This document shows positions 7,859 to 17,270 of a stretch of 46,367 nt of DNA, piece after piece (positions within the stretch are counted from its first letter, which is position 1; every line of letters starts with the position of its first letter). The translations under genes were made by a program, and so were the position numbers. The stretch lies in IMG/VR virus record IMGVR_UViG_3300034418_004482, positions 1-46,367 of that record, one strand, 5' to 3'. A model generated the notes under the pieces. That model searched no databases. It saw only the letters and a program-made list of their open reading frames with translations, and was not told the origin of the DNA. The stretch comes from a virus.

Positions 7859-8135
7859 TATAGAAATTGAAGTAGAAGAATCAAATGGATCTTCTAAAGA
7901 AGTCGAAAAAACAGTTAGAATTAATCGTAAAGAATTTGAAGACGGAGGCTACGAAGAAATACGAGTAGAAGAAGTTGAAGGCGGATACATTAAAACTGTT
8001 TGTACTCGAAAAAAAGAAAACGGAGAATGGACTTATGAAGATAAAAAGTCTGTAACCACAGAAGATCCTTTAAAGGATAATTCTTCTGAGGGCATAGCAA
8101 ATAGATTAGAGGCAGCGCTTAAAAAATTAATGTAA
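7851..8135 (+). CDS. 94-aa acidic protein of the tail block
   Basis: A 94-residue acidic protein overlapping the IHF-like gene by eight bases and abutting the next gene (TAA then ATG at 8136). Its core has alternating strand-like charge (FEDGGYEEIRVEEVEGGYIK, then KENGEWTYEDKKSV) and its end is a short helix (IANRLEAALKKLM). No membrane segment or enzymatic motif is seen. It recalls a small protein seen between the IHF-like and ring genes of crAss-like phages, possibly an assembly factor. Function not recognised. Confidence 0.65.
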   Translation: MDNIEIEVEESNGSSKEVEKTVRINRKEFEDGGYEEIRVEEVEGGYIKTVCTRKKENGEWTYEDKKSVTTEDPLKDNSSEGIANRLEAALKKLM

Positions 8136-8960
8136 ATGTATGCTGGTAAAACTGTATCATATAAAGCCATTTTAGATAAAGTCATTAGAGACTTTGGATT
8201 TAATTATGACATTCATGAAGAAGAAGGCTTAGAATGGCTAGCTGAATTTATGGCACATACTAACGTGCCTATGGTTCTAGAAAATAATATTGCATATATT
8301 AAAGTATGTGATGGTAGGGCAGAATTGCCTTTTGATTTACATAAAATAGGTCAAGTATCTTATTTAACTTCAGTAAATAGTGTAGAAGAAGCAGAATGCG
8401 GTAAGGGTCGCATGTTTCCTATGCGATGGGCAACTGATTATTTCCACAAAAGATATCATCTAGACGACAGAGACTATACATCAGAGTCTGAACAAACTTA
8501 CACTGTAGAAGGTGGATTTATTTTTACATCTTTTAATGAAGGATACTTAGCAATGAGCTATAACGCTATCCCTACAGATGAAGATGGGTATCCTGTAATA
8601 CCTGCAGAACAACAATGGTTAGAAGCAGGATCACATTATATAGGACATAAGATAGCTAGAAAATTATGGATGCAAGGACAACTTCGTCCAGATGTATACC
8701 AGATTATAGAAAGAGATAGAGATTGGTACTTTGCACAAGCTGTTAACCATGCTAAACAATGGAACGGAGTCGACGAAGCAGAAAGCATGCAAAATGCAAC
8801 TCTTAGAACTATTCCTGACGTACAAGCGCATGCAAGCTTCTTTGCTAATATGCAACTGCCTGAACAAAGAAACTTTAGACCTAAGTCAGGAGCGAGAACT
8901 ACTACTGATATATCTATAGTTAGCGCATCTGTACAAGGACCTAATCCAGCAACTTCTTAA
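8136..8960 (+). CDS. Predicted ring / tail tubular protein next to the muzzle
   Basis: A 274-residue soluble protein directly upstream of the muzzle gene, where crAss-like phages encode a ring (tail tubular, P22 gp4-like) protein (gp43 position in phiCrAss001, from memory). The segment LAMSYNAIPTDEDGYPVIPA is the most characteristic part. In the head-to-tail adaptors of podoviruses such a motif precedes the C-terminal helical region, seen here as IGHKIARKLWMQGQLRPDVY. A disordered tail ends the protein. It would form part of the tail barrel between portal and muzzle. Assignment depends on synteny plus motif memory. Confidence 0.65.
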   Translation: MYAGKTVSYKAILDKVIRDFGFNYDIHEEEGLEWLAEFMAHTNVPMVLENNIAYIKVCDGRAELPFDLHKIGQVSYLTSVNSVEEAECGKGRMFPMRWATDYFHKRYHLDDRDYTSESEQTYTVEGGFIFTSFNEGYLAMSYNAIPTDEDGYPVIPAEQQWLEAGSHYIGHKIARKLWMQGQLRPDVYQIIERDRDWYFAQAVNHAKQWNGVDEAESMQNATLRTIPDVQAHASFFANMQLPEQRNFRPKSGARTTTDISIVSASVQGPNPATS

Positions 8961-8969
8961 ATTTAATTC

Positions 8970-11900
8970 ATGGAAGGACACGTTAATACTTATGGAGGCA
9001 TGGATAAAGACACTGCTTATGATAGCATTAAGCAGAACATGTATATTGATGCAATAGATATAAGAATTAGTACAGATAAAGGAGAGTCGCAAGGAGCTTT
9101 TACTAATATGAAAGGCAATCAAGAAATCTTTCAAATTAGAGATGAGTCTGCAGTTAGTGATCCTTTTCATCCGTGGACATCTGACAGTCCTGAAATAATT
9201 GGATACGGTACAATTAGAAATTCTATTGTATTATTTGTAGCAGATAATACAGGAACTAAAGGTTGGATATATGAAGTAAAATATGATCCAGCTTCTAGAG
9301 AAATACTTCCTGGGTATCCTAAAACTGTTTATTATAATGACAATTTAAATTTTAAAAAAGAATGGCCAATAGAAGCATTAGGTCGCTATGAAAACGTATC
9401 TACTCAAAGAATCTATTGGACAGATTATAATAACTTTTTTAGAACGTTAAATATTGTAGATCCTGATTTAGTTACATTTCCTGTAGAAAATGTAGATATA
9501 TTTCCTGAGATTCAATATACTCAGCCTATTTTACAAACAGTTGCAGGAGGAGGAGAATTAAATTCAGGAATGTACCAAATAGCATACAGATTAATTACAT
9601 CTGACGGAAAAGAAACTTTAGTTTCTCCTCCAAGTAATATGATTCATATTACAAGAGCTGCAGAGTTTGATTCAATTCCAAAATATGTAGGAGAACCTGA
9701 AAAAATAAATTCAGGTAAAAGTATTACCATTACTGTAGATACTACTAATTATGTAGGAAAATTTGAAAAAATAGAATTCTTAGCACTTTATTATGAAAGT
9801 CCTACAGCTACTCCAATAGCTACTTCTATCGAAGAAATTAATATTACTACTAATTCTACAGAACTTCTTTATACAGGAACAGAAGGAACTATTTTTGATG
9901 TAGAGCTATTTACATTTACTTCTAAGAATTTTGCATTTAAAACTTTTAAAACAGTTACTCAAAAAGATAATTATTTAGTAGGAGCAAATATAAAATCTTC
10001 TACTATAAATGCTCAAAGTCTTTTAGAAGGAGCAGATACTTTTAGTGCTTTAACTGCTAGATATAATTCTTCATTACAAACTCCAAACGGAGTAGGAACT
10101 CCTCAAGATAGATTAGATAATGCTTTTAATGCAGATTTTAATAAAGACGAACATTGGGAACCTACTTGGCATAATGCAGTTAATCAATATAAATATCAAG
10201 ACAACGGAACTATTTTAGGAGGTACAGGGCCTAATATTTCATATAGTTTTCATCTAGAACCTATGACTATTGATGTAGAAGGACAAGCTAAATTTCATAA
10301 TATTGGAGGAAATATAAAATATGGATACGATAATAATCATGATTTAGACGATGGTTATGGAATTTATCCTAATCCTAGCTTTGCAAATAACGCCTCTCCT
10401 AATATTTCAGGATTACTTCGAGGATATAAAAGAGGAGAAACTTATAGATTTGGGATTATATTTTATACTAAAAAAGGAGAAGCTACTTATGTAGAATTCA
10501 TAGGAGATATTAAATTTCCAGATATATCAGAAGCAGACGGTACGCCTAATTTTTCAGGAAATTATTTCCCTATATCGACAATGCCTAGTGAATTTCCTGT
10601 AGGAAGTTTTTTTGGTCAAATAGCAACAGGTTTTAATTTAGGTATAAAATTTACAGTAGACTTTAGTACTTGTCAAAGTTTATTAGATAAAATATCAGGA
10701 TTTCAAATAGTAAGAGTTGAAAGAAAAGAAGTAGATAAACGTAGATTATGTACAGGTATTTTAAGTCCTTTAGGCTATCAAGAAACTGGTAACACTACAC
10801 CAAACGATTTTGATTTTAGAGTAGATGGAAATGAAAACGTAGTTCATCATTTTAATGCTAGTCCCAATATAACAGGTCCTAATTTAATACAAGATAGTTT
10901 AACCTTTTTTAGAGACGAACAAGATCCTCTTGCAAATATTATTAGCGGTCCAAATGTCACAATAAGAGCTCAACATTTATCTTTCTATTCTCCTGAAATT
11001 TCTTATAAGTATTCTAATATTTCAGATATAGGAACTAATTTAGGAAATAACCCTGGATTATTAATAACAGGACATTATAGTCACGCAGTTCTTAGTGGAG
11101 ATTATGAAGACCAAAGATCTTCTTCTTCAGGACCTGATGCATTAAATTTAGGAAATCATGCTACATTATATGATTTAGGAGTTAAGTTTAGAAGAACTCT
11201 TCCTGTAACTTTTAACAGTGTAGAAAATATAAGAAGATTAGATAATGCTACTTATTTTGATATGCGGGATAGTACGAATGTAAGTATAGGAACTAAAACA
11301 GCTTCTTGGAGTACAGCAAACAATGGAGGTTCAGGAGCAACTAGTCCAGAAATGCCTGCTACCCCTAGCTATATGAGAAATTATTATGTAAACGCTTCTA
11401 CATTAAATGATCCTAGTGGAACAGGAGCAGGACTTGCTAGAGCAGGTTCTAATATATCTGCATTAACTAAACAATATATAAATAATCCTTTAACAGGAAC
11501 AGCTATTATAAATCCTGCTACTACAGATTACTTTCTCGTACAAGGTACTACTACTCACGTACCTTTACAACCTGCTATTCAATCTTTAACAAACGCAGGA
11601 GCAAATTTTACTATAAATGAAGCTATTCCTATAGCAGATTTAATTATTCCAAAAAGTGAAGTATATGGAGGAAGTACGCAAAATGCATTAGAATCTAATA
11701 GTTTTATAATAGCTTCTCCTATAATAAAAACAGAATCAGTTACAACTAGTTATAGTCCTATAGTTTTTGGAGGAGATATTTTTATAAATATGTATTCTTT
11801 ACAAAAAGCTATGGTAGAATTTAATGCAGAATTTTATGATGCAGGTTTAGCAAGTAATACATATGAACAACCTTTTACAAGAACAGATTTATTGGTAACA

Positions 11901-13277
11901 GAAAGTTGTGTTAATGCTAGCTTACATCACGGAGCTAATACTACTACTGGTGTTAAATTTAAAATAGCAATAGCAACAAGTGAAGTAGAAAGTGAGTATT
12001 ATAGACAAGAAGATAATAATAGTTTTTCAAATTATGGATTATTAAATCCAGGAGAAACTCAATATACAATGTATAATTATAATGAAGTATATTCCTCAAT
12101 AAATAAAAAAGTATTATTTTTTACTTTACCTGAAAATTTAATTGATACTTCATTAACAAATGATGTACGAGCTTTTTTATCTGATGTAAAAGTAAATGGA
12201 GAAGATATAGATTCTTGGACAAAGTTTGCTATTAATGATTTTTATGATATAGACGATCATGGTCCTATAAATAAAATTGTAAACTTTAAAGACAATGTTT
12301 ATTTCTTACAAGATCAAGCAACAGGAGTTTATGCTATCAATAGAGAAGCGGTTACTACAACAGATGATGGAGTTCCTACAGAATTAGGGATATCTCAAGG
12401 TTGGGGTAAACATCAATATTTTTCTAAAGAAAATGGATCTATACACCAATGGGCGGTAGCTGTAACTGACAGAGGTATTTATTTCTTTGATGCTATTCAT
12501 AGAAAAATATTTCAATTAGGTCAAGCAAAAACAGGTATGAGTAATAGTCCTTTATCAGAAGTAAAAGGAATGCATTCTTATTTACAAGAGTTAGGTCCTG
12601 CAGTATTTAAAAGAAAAGAAGATGGAGGAGATAATCCTATACTATCAAGAGGAGCTCATATTGGAGTAGATGAAATTAATGATGAAATTATTTTTACATT
12701 TTTATCTTCTACATTAGCTGATCTTTTTGATTTTAAATCTATAGTATTTGACGAACTTACAGGAACGTTCTCTACTAGATTATCTATAACTCCTAAAATA
12801 TGGATCAATAATGGTAATACTTTATTAACTACAACATTAGACACGGGCGTGAGCGTGTGGGCCCACAACATAGGAAACTGGGGAGAGTTTTACGGGACTC
12901 AAACAGGATGTGAACTTACACTAGTTATTAATCCTAAAGCAGATATAAATAAAGTTCTTAGATTCTTAGAATTCAATAGCATAGTTCGTGACGATGACAA
13001 AGTAATAGATAGAACTAAAACTATTACAGGATTTAAAATTACTACAGAAACTCAAGCTAGTGATAGTATTTATGAAACTACTCCTGAATCTTTAACAAGA
13101 ATAAAAAGACGTTTTGATAAATGGAGAATTAAACTTCCTAGAGATGTTAATTCTACTAGTCAAAAAGGAAGGTTTAGATCTACACATTTTTTATTAACTT
13201 TATATTTCGACAATACTTATAATAAAGAACTAATTATGAATAGATTAGTTTCTTTTTATGACCCACAAATATTCTAA
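8970..13277 (+). CDS. Muzzle / tail stabilisation protein (nozzle-like)
   Basis: This 1,435-residue protein begins GHVNTYGGMDKDTAYDSI, then YIDAIDIRISTDKGESQGAF and TNMKGNQEIFQI. It matches the start I recall for the crAss-like 'stabilization' (muzzle) protein. The body is beta-rich and Asn/Thr/Gly-rich, with WAVAVTDRGIYFFDAIHRKI-type propeller strands near residues 1160-1180. The muzzle caps the distal end of the short tail and probably gates DNA and cargo release, comparable to P22 gp10 or T7 gp12 nozzles. It follows a ring protein and joins the next gene by TAATG at 13275-13279. A short GC-rich, palindromic island at 12842-12869 breaks the otherwise AT-rich codon use. Confidence 0.8.
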   Translation: MEGHVNTYGGMDKDTAYDSIKQNMYIDAIDIRISTDKGESQGAFTNMKGNQEIFQIRDESAVSDPFHPWTSDSPEIIGYGTIRNSIVLFVADNTGTKGWIYEVKYDPASREILPGYPKTVYYNDNLNFKKEWPIEALGRYENVSTQRIYWTDYNNFFRTLNIVDPDLVTFPVENVDIFPEIQYTQPILQTVAGGGELNSGMYQIAYRLITSDGKETLVSPPSNMIHITRAAEFDSIPKYVGEPEKINSGKSITITVDTTNYVGKFEKIEFLALYYESPTATPIATSIEEINITTNSTELLYTGTEGTIFDVELFTFTSKNFAFKTFKTVTQKDNYLVGANIKSSTINAQSLLEGADTFSALTARYNSSLQTPNGVGTPQDRLDNAFNADFNKDEHWEPTWHNAVNQYKYQDNGTILGGTGPNISYSFHLEPMTIDVEGQAKFHNIGGNIKYGYDNNHDLDDGYGIYPNPSFANNASPNISGLLRGYKRGETYRFGIIFYTKKGEATYVEFIGDIKFPDISEADGTPNFSGNYFPISTMPSEFPVGSFFGQIATGFNLGIKFTVDFSTCQSLLDKISGFQIVRVERKEVDKRRLCTGILSPLGYQETGNTTPNDFDFRVDGNENVVHHFNASPNITGPNLIQDSLTFFRDEQDPLANIISGPNVTIRAQHLSFYSPEISYKYSNISDIGTNLGNNPGLLITGHYSHAVLSGDYEDQRSSSSGPDALNLGNHATLYDLGVKFRRTLPVTFNSVENIRRLDNATYFDMRDSTNVSIGTKTASWSTANNGGSGATSPEMPATPSYMRNYYVNASTLNDPSGTGAGLARAGSNISALTKQYINNPLTGTAIINPATTDYFLVQGTTTHVPLQPAIQSLTNAGANFTINEAIPIADLIIPKSEVYGGSTQNALESNSFIIASPIIKTESVTTSYSPIVFGGDIFINMYSLQKAMVEFNAEFYDAGLASNTYEQPFTRTDLLVTESCVNASLHHGANTTTGVKFKIAIATSEVESEYYRQEDNNSFSNYGLLNPGETQYTMYNYNEVYSSINKKVLFFTLPENLIDTSLTNDVRAFLSDVKVNGEDIDSWTKFAINDFYDIDDHGPINKIVNFKDNVYFLQDQATGVYAINREAVTTTDDGVPTELGISQGWGKHQYFSKENGSIHQWAVAVTDRGIYFFDAIHRKIFQLGQAKTGMSNSPLSEVKGMHSYLQELGPAVFKRKEDGGDNPILSRGAHIGVDEINDEIIFTFLSSTLADLFDFKSIVFDELTGTFSTRLSITPKIWINNGNTLLTTTLDTGVSVWAHNIGNWGEFYGTQTGCELTLVINPKADINKVLRFLEFNSIVRDDDKVIDRTKTITGFKITTETQASDSIYETTPESLTRIKRRFDKWRIKLPRDVNSTSQKGRFRSTHFLLTLYFDNTYNKELIMNRLVSFYDPQIF
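12842..12869. repeat. GC-rich palindromic island inside the muzzle gene
   Basis: Twenty of 28 bases are G or C in a gene that otherwise prefers A/T at nearly every third position. It contains a perfect 12-base palindrome, TGTGGGCCCACA (12856-12867), plus two GCGTG direct repeats six bases apart. The encoded residues are TGVSVWAHN, all with codons the gene otherwise avoids. The sequence is seen directly; any role as a binding, packaging or RNA-structure site is inference. Confidence 0.55.
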
Positions 13278-15151
13278 TGGCAAAAAGGTATCCATATATT
13301 CCAATATATTATAAATCTAAAGGCACTAAAATCTTTAGAGATACTACTGATGCGCCTCCTACAGCGCATGATAATGGAGGTAATTTAAATCTTGATGGAA
13401 CACAACAAGTTGATTTACCAGAAACTACTGTTTATGGCGCACCAGAATCTAGAAAATTACAAGGTACTCTTCGTCAAAAATTAGATCAATTAAAAAGAGC
13501 TGCTCAAAAATATTATGAAGACAGAGGCTTTGGAAGAATATTTTTAAAGCAAGACCCTACTAGTGAAATATCGGGATTAAAACAAAATGTACAAGCTTAT
13601 AAAGATTTATTAGAAGAAGAGAAAGGAAGATATGTAAAAGCAGAAATAGCTTTACAAGATCTTCAGAAACATTATCCTGATACTTGGGGAGATAAAAAAT
13701 TAGCAGATGTTTTTACACCTCAAGGATATCAAAGTCTTCTTTCTTTACAAAAGAATGATAAAATTTCTACAGATAGATTTCGTACATACTATGATAACTT
13801 TGCTAAAGAGTTTGATCCTTACATGGCTAAAGGTAGAGGTCCCGATGCAGTATACAGTGCAAAAGGAGCTAGAGAAGCCTGGGGTAAAGATTGGGACGAG
13901 TTTACAAGTATGGTAAATAAATTTGCTCTTGCCGCTCCTATGTTAGGTGGAGCAGCTGCATTAGCTCCAGCAGCAGGATCTCTTTCTGTACCAGGTCTTG
14001 GATCAGCTACTAAAGCAGCGCTTACTGCTCCTATGTTTTCAGGAGCTCCCTCATGGTTAACACCATTAACAGCTTTAGAATTTTATGGAGCTCATCATAT
14101 GGCAAGTGAATTAGGTAGAAGTGATTCCGATACAAGAAAAAGTTTAAGAAAAGCTTACCAAAATCCTACAGCTTCTAACATTGCAGGAGCAGTAGGAGAT
14201 ACAGGATTTGCAATATTAGGAGGAGCGCCTACTGGTATTACTGCAGCAAAATGGCTTGCAACTAGAGGATCAGGCGCTGCTAGAGCTGTTAAAAATCTTC
14301 CTCAAATTAAAGACTTTAAAACAGGTCTTCAAAATGTAAGGAAAGGAGAAGCTAAAATAAGTGACATGCTTAAAAGTCAGACTTTATATAGATTTGATAA
14401 GCCTGCAATAAATATTCCTTCTACTTCTCCAAGGACTATTGATCCACTTGAAGGTAGATGGTATATGTCTACTAAGAATCCTGATTTAATAAAGTATTAC
14501 AAAGAAAGTCCTTTATTTAAACAAGTTACAGGAACTAAAGCTTCTTTAAAACCTTATAATGTTTCTGAAATGCAGAAAGCTGCTGCTAGCGGAAAGACTA
14601 TACCTTTTGATTATACTACAGCTATAGGCAGAAGTATAAGCTCTGCAGACAATCCTGCAATGCAAGCTTATATTAAACAGTATCCTATTAAATCAAAATC
14701 TAAAATAATTCCTACTAGAGAAGAAATATGGAGTTTAGTAAATAAACCTCATAGCTATTGGAAAGATCCTCTATATACAAATAATCCTGGAATGCAACAT
14801 GCATTAAAAGGTGCTCCTGCTTCTAGACATGAATACGTTTTACCTTCAAAATTAGCTTTCCCTGCTCCAAAAGGAACAGAACAATTTAATATAAATTATA
14901 ATCCTGTTAAAGATTTACCTGCACAATGGAGAATATTAGCTAAAGAAACAGAAGCAGCTGTAGAACCTATATATGCAGGAGCTCAAAGATTTGCTAAACC
15001 TTTTGGAAAAGGAACTAAAGTTGTTAAGGCATCAGGAATAAGAAATGAAGATCAAAATCAAGAATTAAATATTGATCCTAAATTATATGAAGCAGCGAGA
15101 AAAGGAGTCTTTATGTCTGGATGGGATTTACTAAATGATACAAATGAATAA
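13277..15151 (+). CDS. Predicted virion cargo/ejection protein, 624 aa
   Basis: Starts on the TAATG shared with the muzzle stop. The N-terminus is basic and Tyr-rich (KRYPYIPIYYKSKG), followed by DNGG and DLPETTVYG (residues 46-54). A charged helical region at about 60-160 is probably coiled coil. A glycine/alanine-rich hydrophobic stretch at about 213-265 (FALAAPMLGGAAALAPAAGS) could insert into membrane. A second small-residue helix-like region lies near 300-335. This mix of coiled coil plus membrane-active segment fits proteins packed in the capsid and ejected with DNA. No enzymatic motif is recognised. It is followed three bases later by the wall-hydrolase gene, which supports a cell-entry role. 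Confidence 0.6.
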   Translation: MAKRYPYIPIYYKSKGTKIFRDTTDAPPTAHDNGGNLNLDGTQQVDLPETTVYGAPESRKLQGTLRQKLDQLKRAAQKYYEDRGFGRIFLKQDPTSEISGLKQNVQAYKDLLEEEKGRYVKAEIALQDLQKHYPDTWGDKKLADVFTPQGYQSLLSLQKNDKISTDRFRTYYDNFAKEFDPYMAKGRGPDAVYSAKGAREAWGKDWDEFTSMVNKFALAAPMLGGAAALAPAAGSLSVPGLGSATKAALTAPMFSGAPSWLTPLTALEFYGAHHMASELGRSDSDTRKSLRKAYQNPTASNIAGAVGDTGFAILGGAPTGITAAKWLATRGSGAARAVKNLPQIKDFKTGLQNVRKGEAKISDMLKSQTLYRFDKPAINIPSTSPRTIDPLEGRWYMSTKNPDLIKYYKESPLFKQVTGTKASLKPYNVSEMQKAAASGKTIPFDYTTAIGRSISSADNPAMQAYIKQYPIKSKSKIIPTREEIWSLVNKPHSYWKDPLYTNNPGMQHALKGAPASRHEYVLPSKLAFPAPKGTEQFNINYNPVKDLPAQWRILAKETEAAVEPIYAGAQRFAKPFGKGTKVVKASGIRNEDQNQELNIDPKLYEAARKGVFMSGWDLLNDTNE

Positions 15152-15154
15152 GAT

Positions 15155-17221
15155 ATGGTTGAGTATACTAATTTAACGGATCCTCCTAAATTAAGTAGTC
15201 TTGATAAAAATGATAGACTAGCTTTAGTTTATAATGAAGTAATTGCTCATATTGCAAGATTAAAACAATCTGGAAGAATTCCTGAAGGAATGGATTTAAA
15301 TGCAGAAGGTATTACTACTCAAATTATTTTAGAAAGTAATTGGGGAGCATCTCCTTTAGCAGAAAGAACAAATAACTTTGGAGGATTAACTGCAGGTAAA
15401 GCTTGGAAAGGAGAAATAGAAACTGTAGAAAATGATCCTTTTACAGGTAAAACATATCATTATAGAAAATTTAAAACTCCTCTTGAAGGTATTAAAGCTC
15501 AAGTAGAATTTTTTTTACCTGATGTAAATCCTAGATATGCAAAGGCAGGAGTATTAAAAGCTAAAAATGCCGAAGAACATTTTGCAAGAGTTAAAGCTGC
15601 AGGTTATGCAGAAGATGCTAATTATGTAAGCAAACTAAGTAAAATGGTTAAGTCTACTATTAGACCTAGGTTAAAAAGAGGAGGCAATCAGGAAAATATA
15701 AATGGTTGGATAAAAGAACAAGATGCTTATGATGCAGGAGAGGATTACGTAAAAGAACTACAACAATACGAAACAGCTAGTCAAACTCCTACAGGAAATA
15801 TGTATCCCTTTATGTCACAAATGGCTGCTTCTAAACAAGTTAAACCTAAAGATCTTTTTGGAGATATAGATACAACTTCAATTAAAAGAAATTACATTTC
15901 TGAAAATAATGTAGCAGATGCTAAAACTTTTGTTCCTAGTGAAGAACAAGCAGAAGCAGAAGCAGAAAAACAAGCAACCGCATTAAAACGACAAGCACAG
16001 TTAGAAAAATATTTAGCTACTCCTGTGACTAGTTCTAATACTCCTACATTTGGACAAGGGTCTATGTTCGGTCAAGGGCAACTATTTGGGGCTTCTAAGA
16101 AAAGAGCAGGAGGTTCTAATGTAGGTAAATATCCTAATGTAAAGTCTTTTGCAGGACCGTCAGGTGGAGCACCAGCTGGTAGTTATCCTATTAATACAAT
16201 TGAAAGAGGGCGATCAGCGTTAAAGCTAGCACACCATGCTCCTAATCCTTCAGGTATAAAACAAGCAGTTTATAGCAAGTATCCTAGTTTAAAAAAGAGT
16301 AACGGAGGACCCATAGGGCCTATACGTCCTATACCAGGTCTTTTTGAGCAAATGATGGAAAATTATTACATGGGTCTTTCTCCAGAAGAAGGAGAAAAAC
16401 TAAAAGAATCAGCTATTAATTACCAAGATCTCTTACGAGCAAAACAAGAAAAAGTCGTTCAAGAAGAAGAATACGTAACAGGTGTTCAACAAAAAATGGC
16501 AGAGATTGCAAGAGAAAGAAGCGAGCCAGGAACTCCTTATGAAGAAGATTACGAGTATTTAGGTATACCTTTTATGGCTGATGAAACTTCTTGGTTCCAT
16601 AAATTAAACGACCCAGAGACAGGCGAACCTATGATACCTTACTCTTGTCAAGGAGTTGCTTGTGCAATTGGTCGTAAAGCAGGAGCAACTGCTGCTCAAG
16701 ATTATAGAGGAGTACAAGCAGGAGATCCTTGGAGAGTTATAACAGGAAGCCGTACAGTAGATAATCCTGATGTCTTAGCAGGTATGGGATTATATCCTAT
16801 AGAAAATTTAGGAGAAGATGCTAAACTACAACCAGGAGACATGATGAGAATGGGTTATCCTACAGGAGGCACTTATCATAATGTAATTGCTATAACTCCT
16901 GAAGAACAGGAAAACTATGATGACTTTCAAGCAGGGTATGCTTCTGAATGGTATAAAGGAGTAAAACGAGGACCTTGGACATATGATCCTGAACAATCGA
17001 CAGCTTTTAGGTATTTAAGAAATTTACCTAAATTACAAGAAGAATTAAAAAGTTTAGAAGAAGATAGCTCACCAATAAAACAATATGAAGCTTATAAAAA
17101 AGCTAATCTTCCTCAGAGACTTGAATTACAAAAACCTGGACAATTATCTTTTGTAGGACTTACAAAGTTAATTAATACTGAGCCTGCTAAAACAAAAAGA
17201 AAATTATTCAGAAACCGATAA
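15155..17221 (+). CDS. Virion-associated glucosaminidase fused to a cysteine hydrolase domain
   Basis: A 688-residue protein with two predicted wall-cutting domains. The first (about residues 45-170) is a FlgJ-type glucosaminidase: TQIILESNWGASPLAERTNN with candidate catalytic Glu60, then NFGGLTAGKAWKGE. The second (about 475-600) resembles CHAP or NlpC/P60 cysteine hydrolases. Its candidate Cys498 lies in PYSCQGVAC, a turn reads LQPGDMMRMG, and candidate His575 lies in TYHNVIAIT. A linker of about 300 residues with FGQGSMFGQGQLFG and Gly/Pro-rich patches joins them. Placement among cargo genes, away from the lysis amidase, points to local wall opening during entry rather than lysis. The glucosaminidase call is firm; the exact cysteine family is not. 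Confidence 0.8.
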   Translation: MVEYTNLTDPPKLSSLDKNDRLALVYNEVIAHIARLKQSGRIPEGMDLNAEGITTQIILESNWGASPLAERTNNFGGLTAGKAWKGEIETVENDPFTGKTYHYRKFKTPLEGIKAQVEFFLPDVNPRYAKAGVLKAKNAEEHFARVKAAGYAEDANYVSKLSKMVKSTIRPRLKRGGNQENINGWIKEQDAYDAGEDYVKELQQYETASQTPTGNMYPFMSQMAASKQVKPKDLFGDIDTTSIKRNYISENNVADAKTFVPSEEQAEAEAEKQATALKRQAQLEKYLATPVTSSNTPTFGQGSMFGQGQLFGASKKRAGGSNVGKYPNVKSFAGPSGGAPAGSYPINTIERGRSALKLAHHAPNPSGIKQAVYSKYPSLKKSNGGPIGPIRPIPGLFEQMMENYYMGLSPEEGEKLKESAINYQDLLRAKQEKVVQEEEYVTGVQQKMAEIARERSEPGTPYEEDYEYLGIPFMADETSWFHKLNDPETGEPMIPYSCQGVACAIGRKAGATAAQDYRGVQAGDPWRVITGSRTVDNPDVLAGMGLYPIENLGEDAKLQPGDMMRMGYPTGGTYHNVIAITPEEQENYDDFQAGYASEWYKGVKRGPWTYDPEQSTAFRYLRNLPKLQEELKSLEEDSSPIKQYEAYKKANLPQRLELQKPGQLSFVGLTKLINTEPAKTKRKLFRNR

Positions 17222-17246
17222 TATAGTAAATTATTTTAAAAATAAG

Positions 17247-17254
17247 TAACTTTA
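17247..17254 (+). promoter_or_regulatory. Weak -7-like element before the large cargo gene
   Basis: TAACTTTA is one base from the Bacteroidota TAnnTTTG consensus and lies 24 bases before ATG 17271, inside the 49-base AT-rich gap that separates this gene from the hydrolase gene. No -33 TTG is evident. It resembles TAACTTTG found before the polymerase gene. Low confidence because the DNA is AT-rich. Confidence 0.2.
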
Positions 17255-17270
17255 TAAAAATTTAAGAAAA

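Noticed and set aside
13277-15151. Integral membrane transporter reading of the Ala/Gly-rich segment
   Set aside because: Only one or two small-residue stretches are present and the rest is charged and soluble-like; context is virion cargo.
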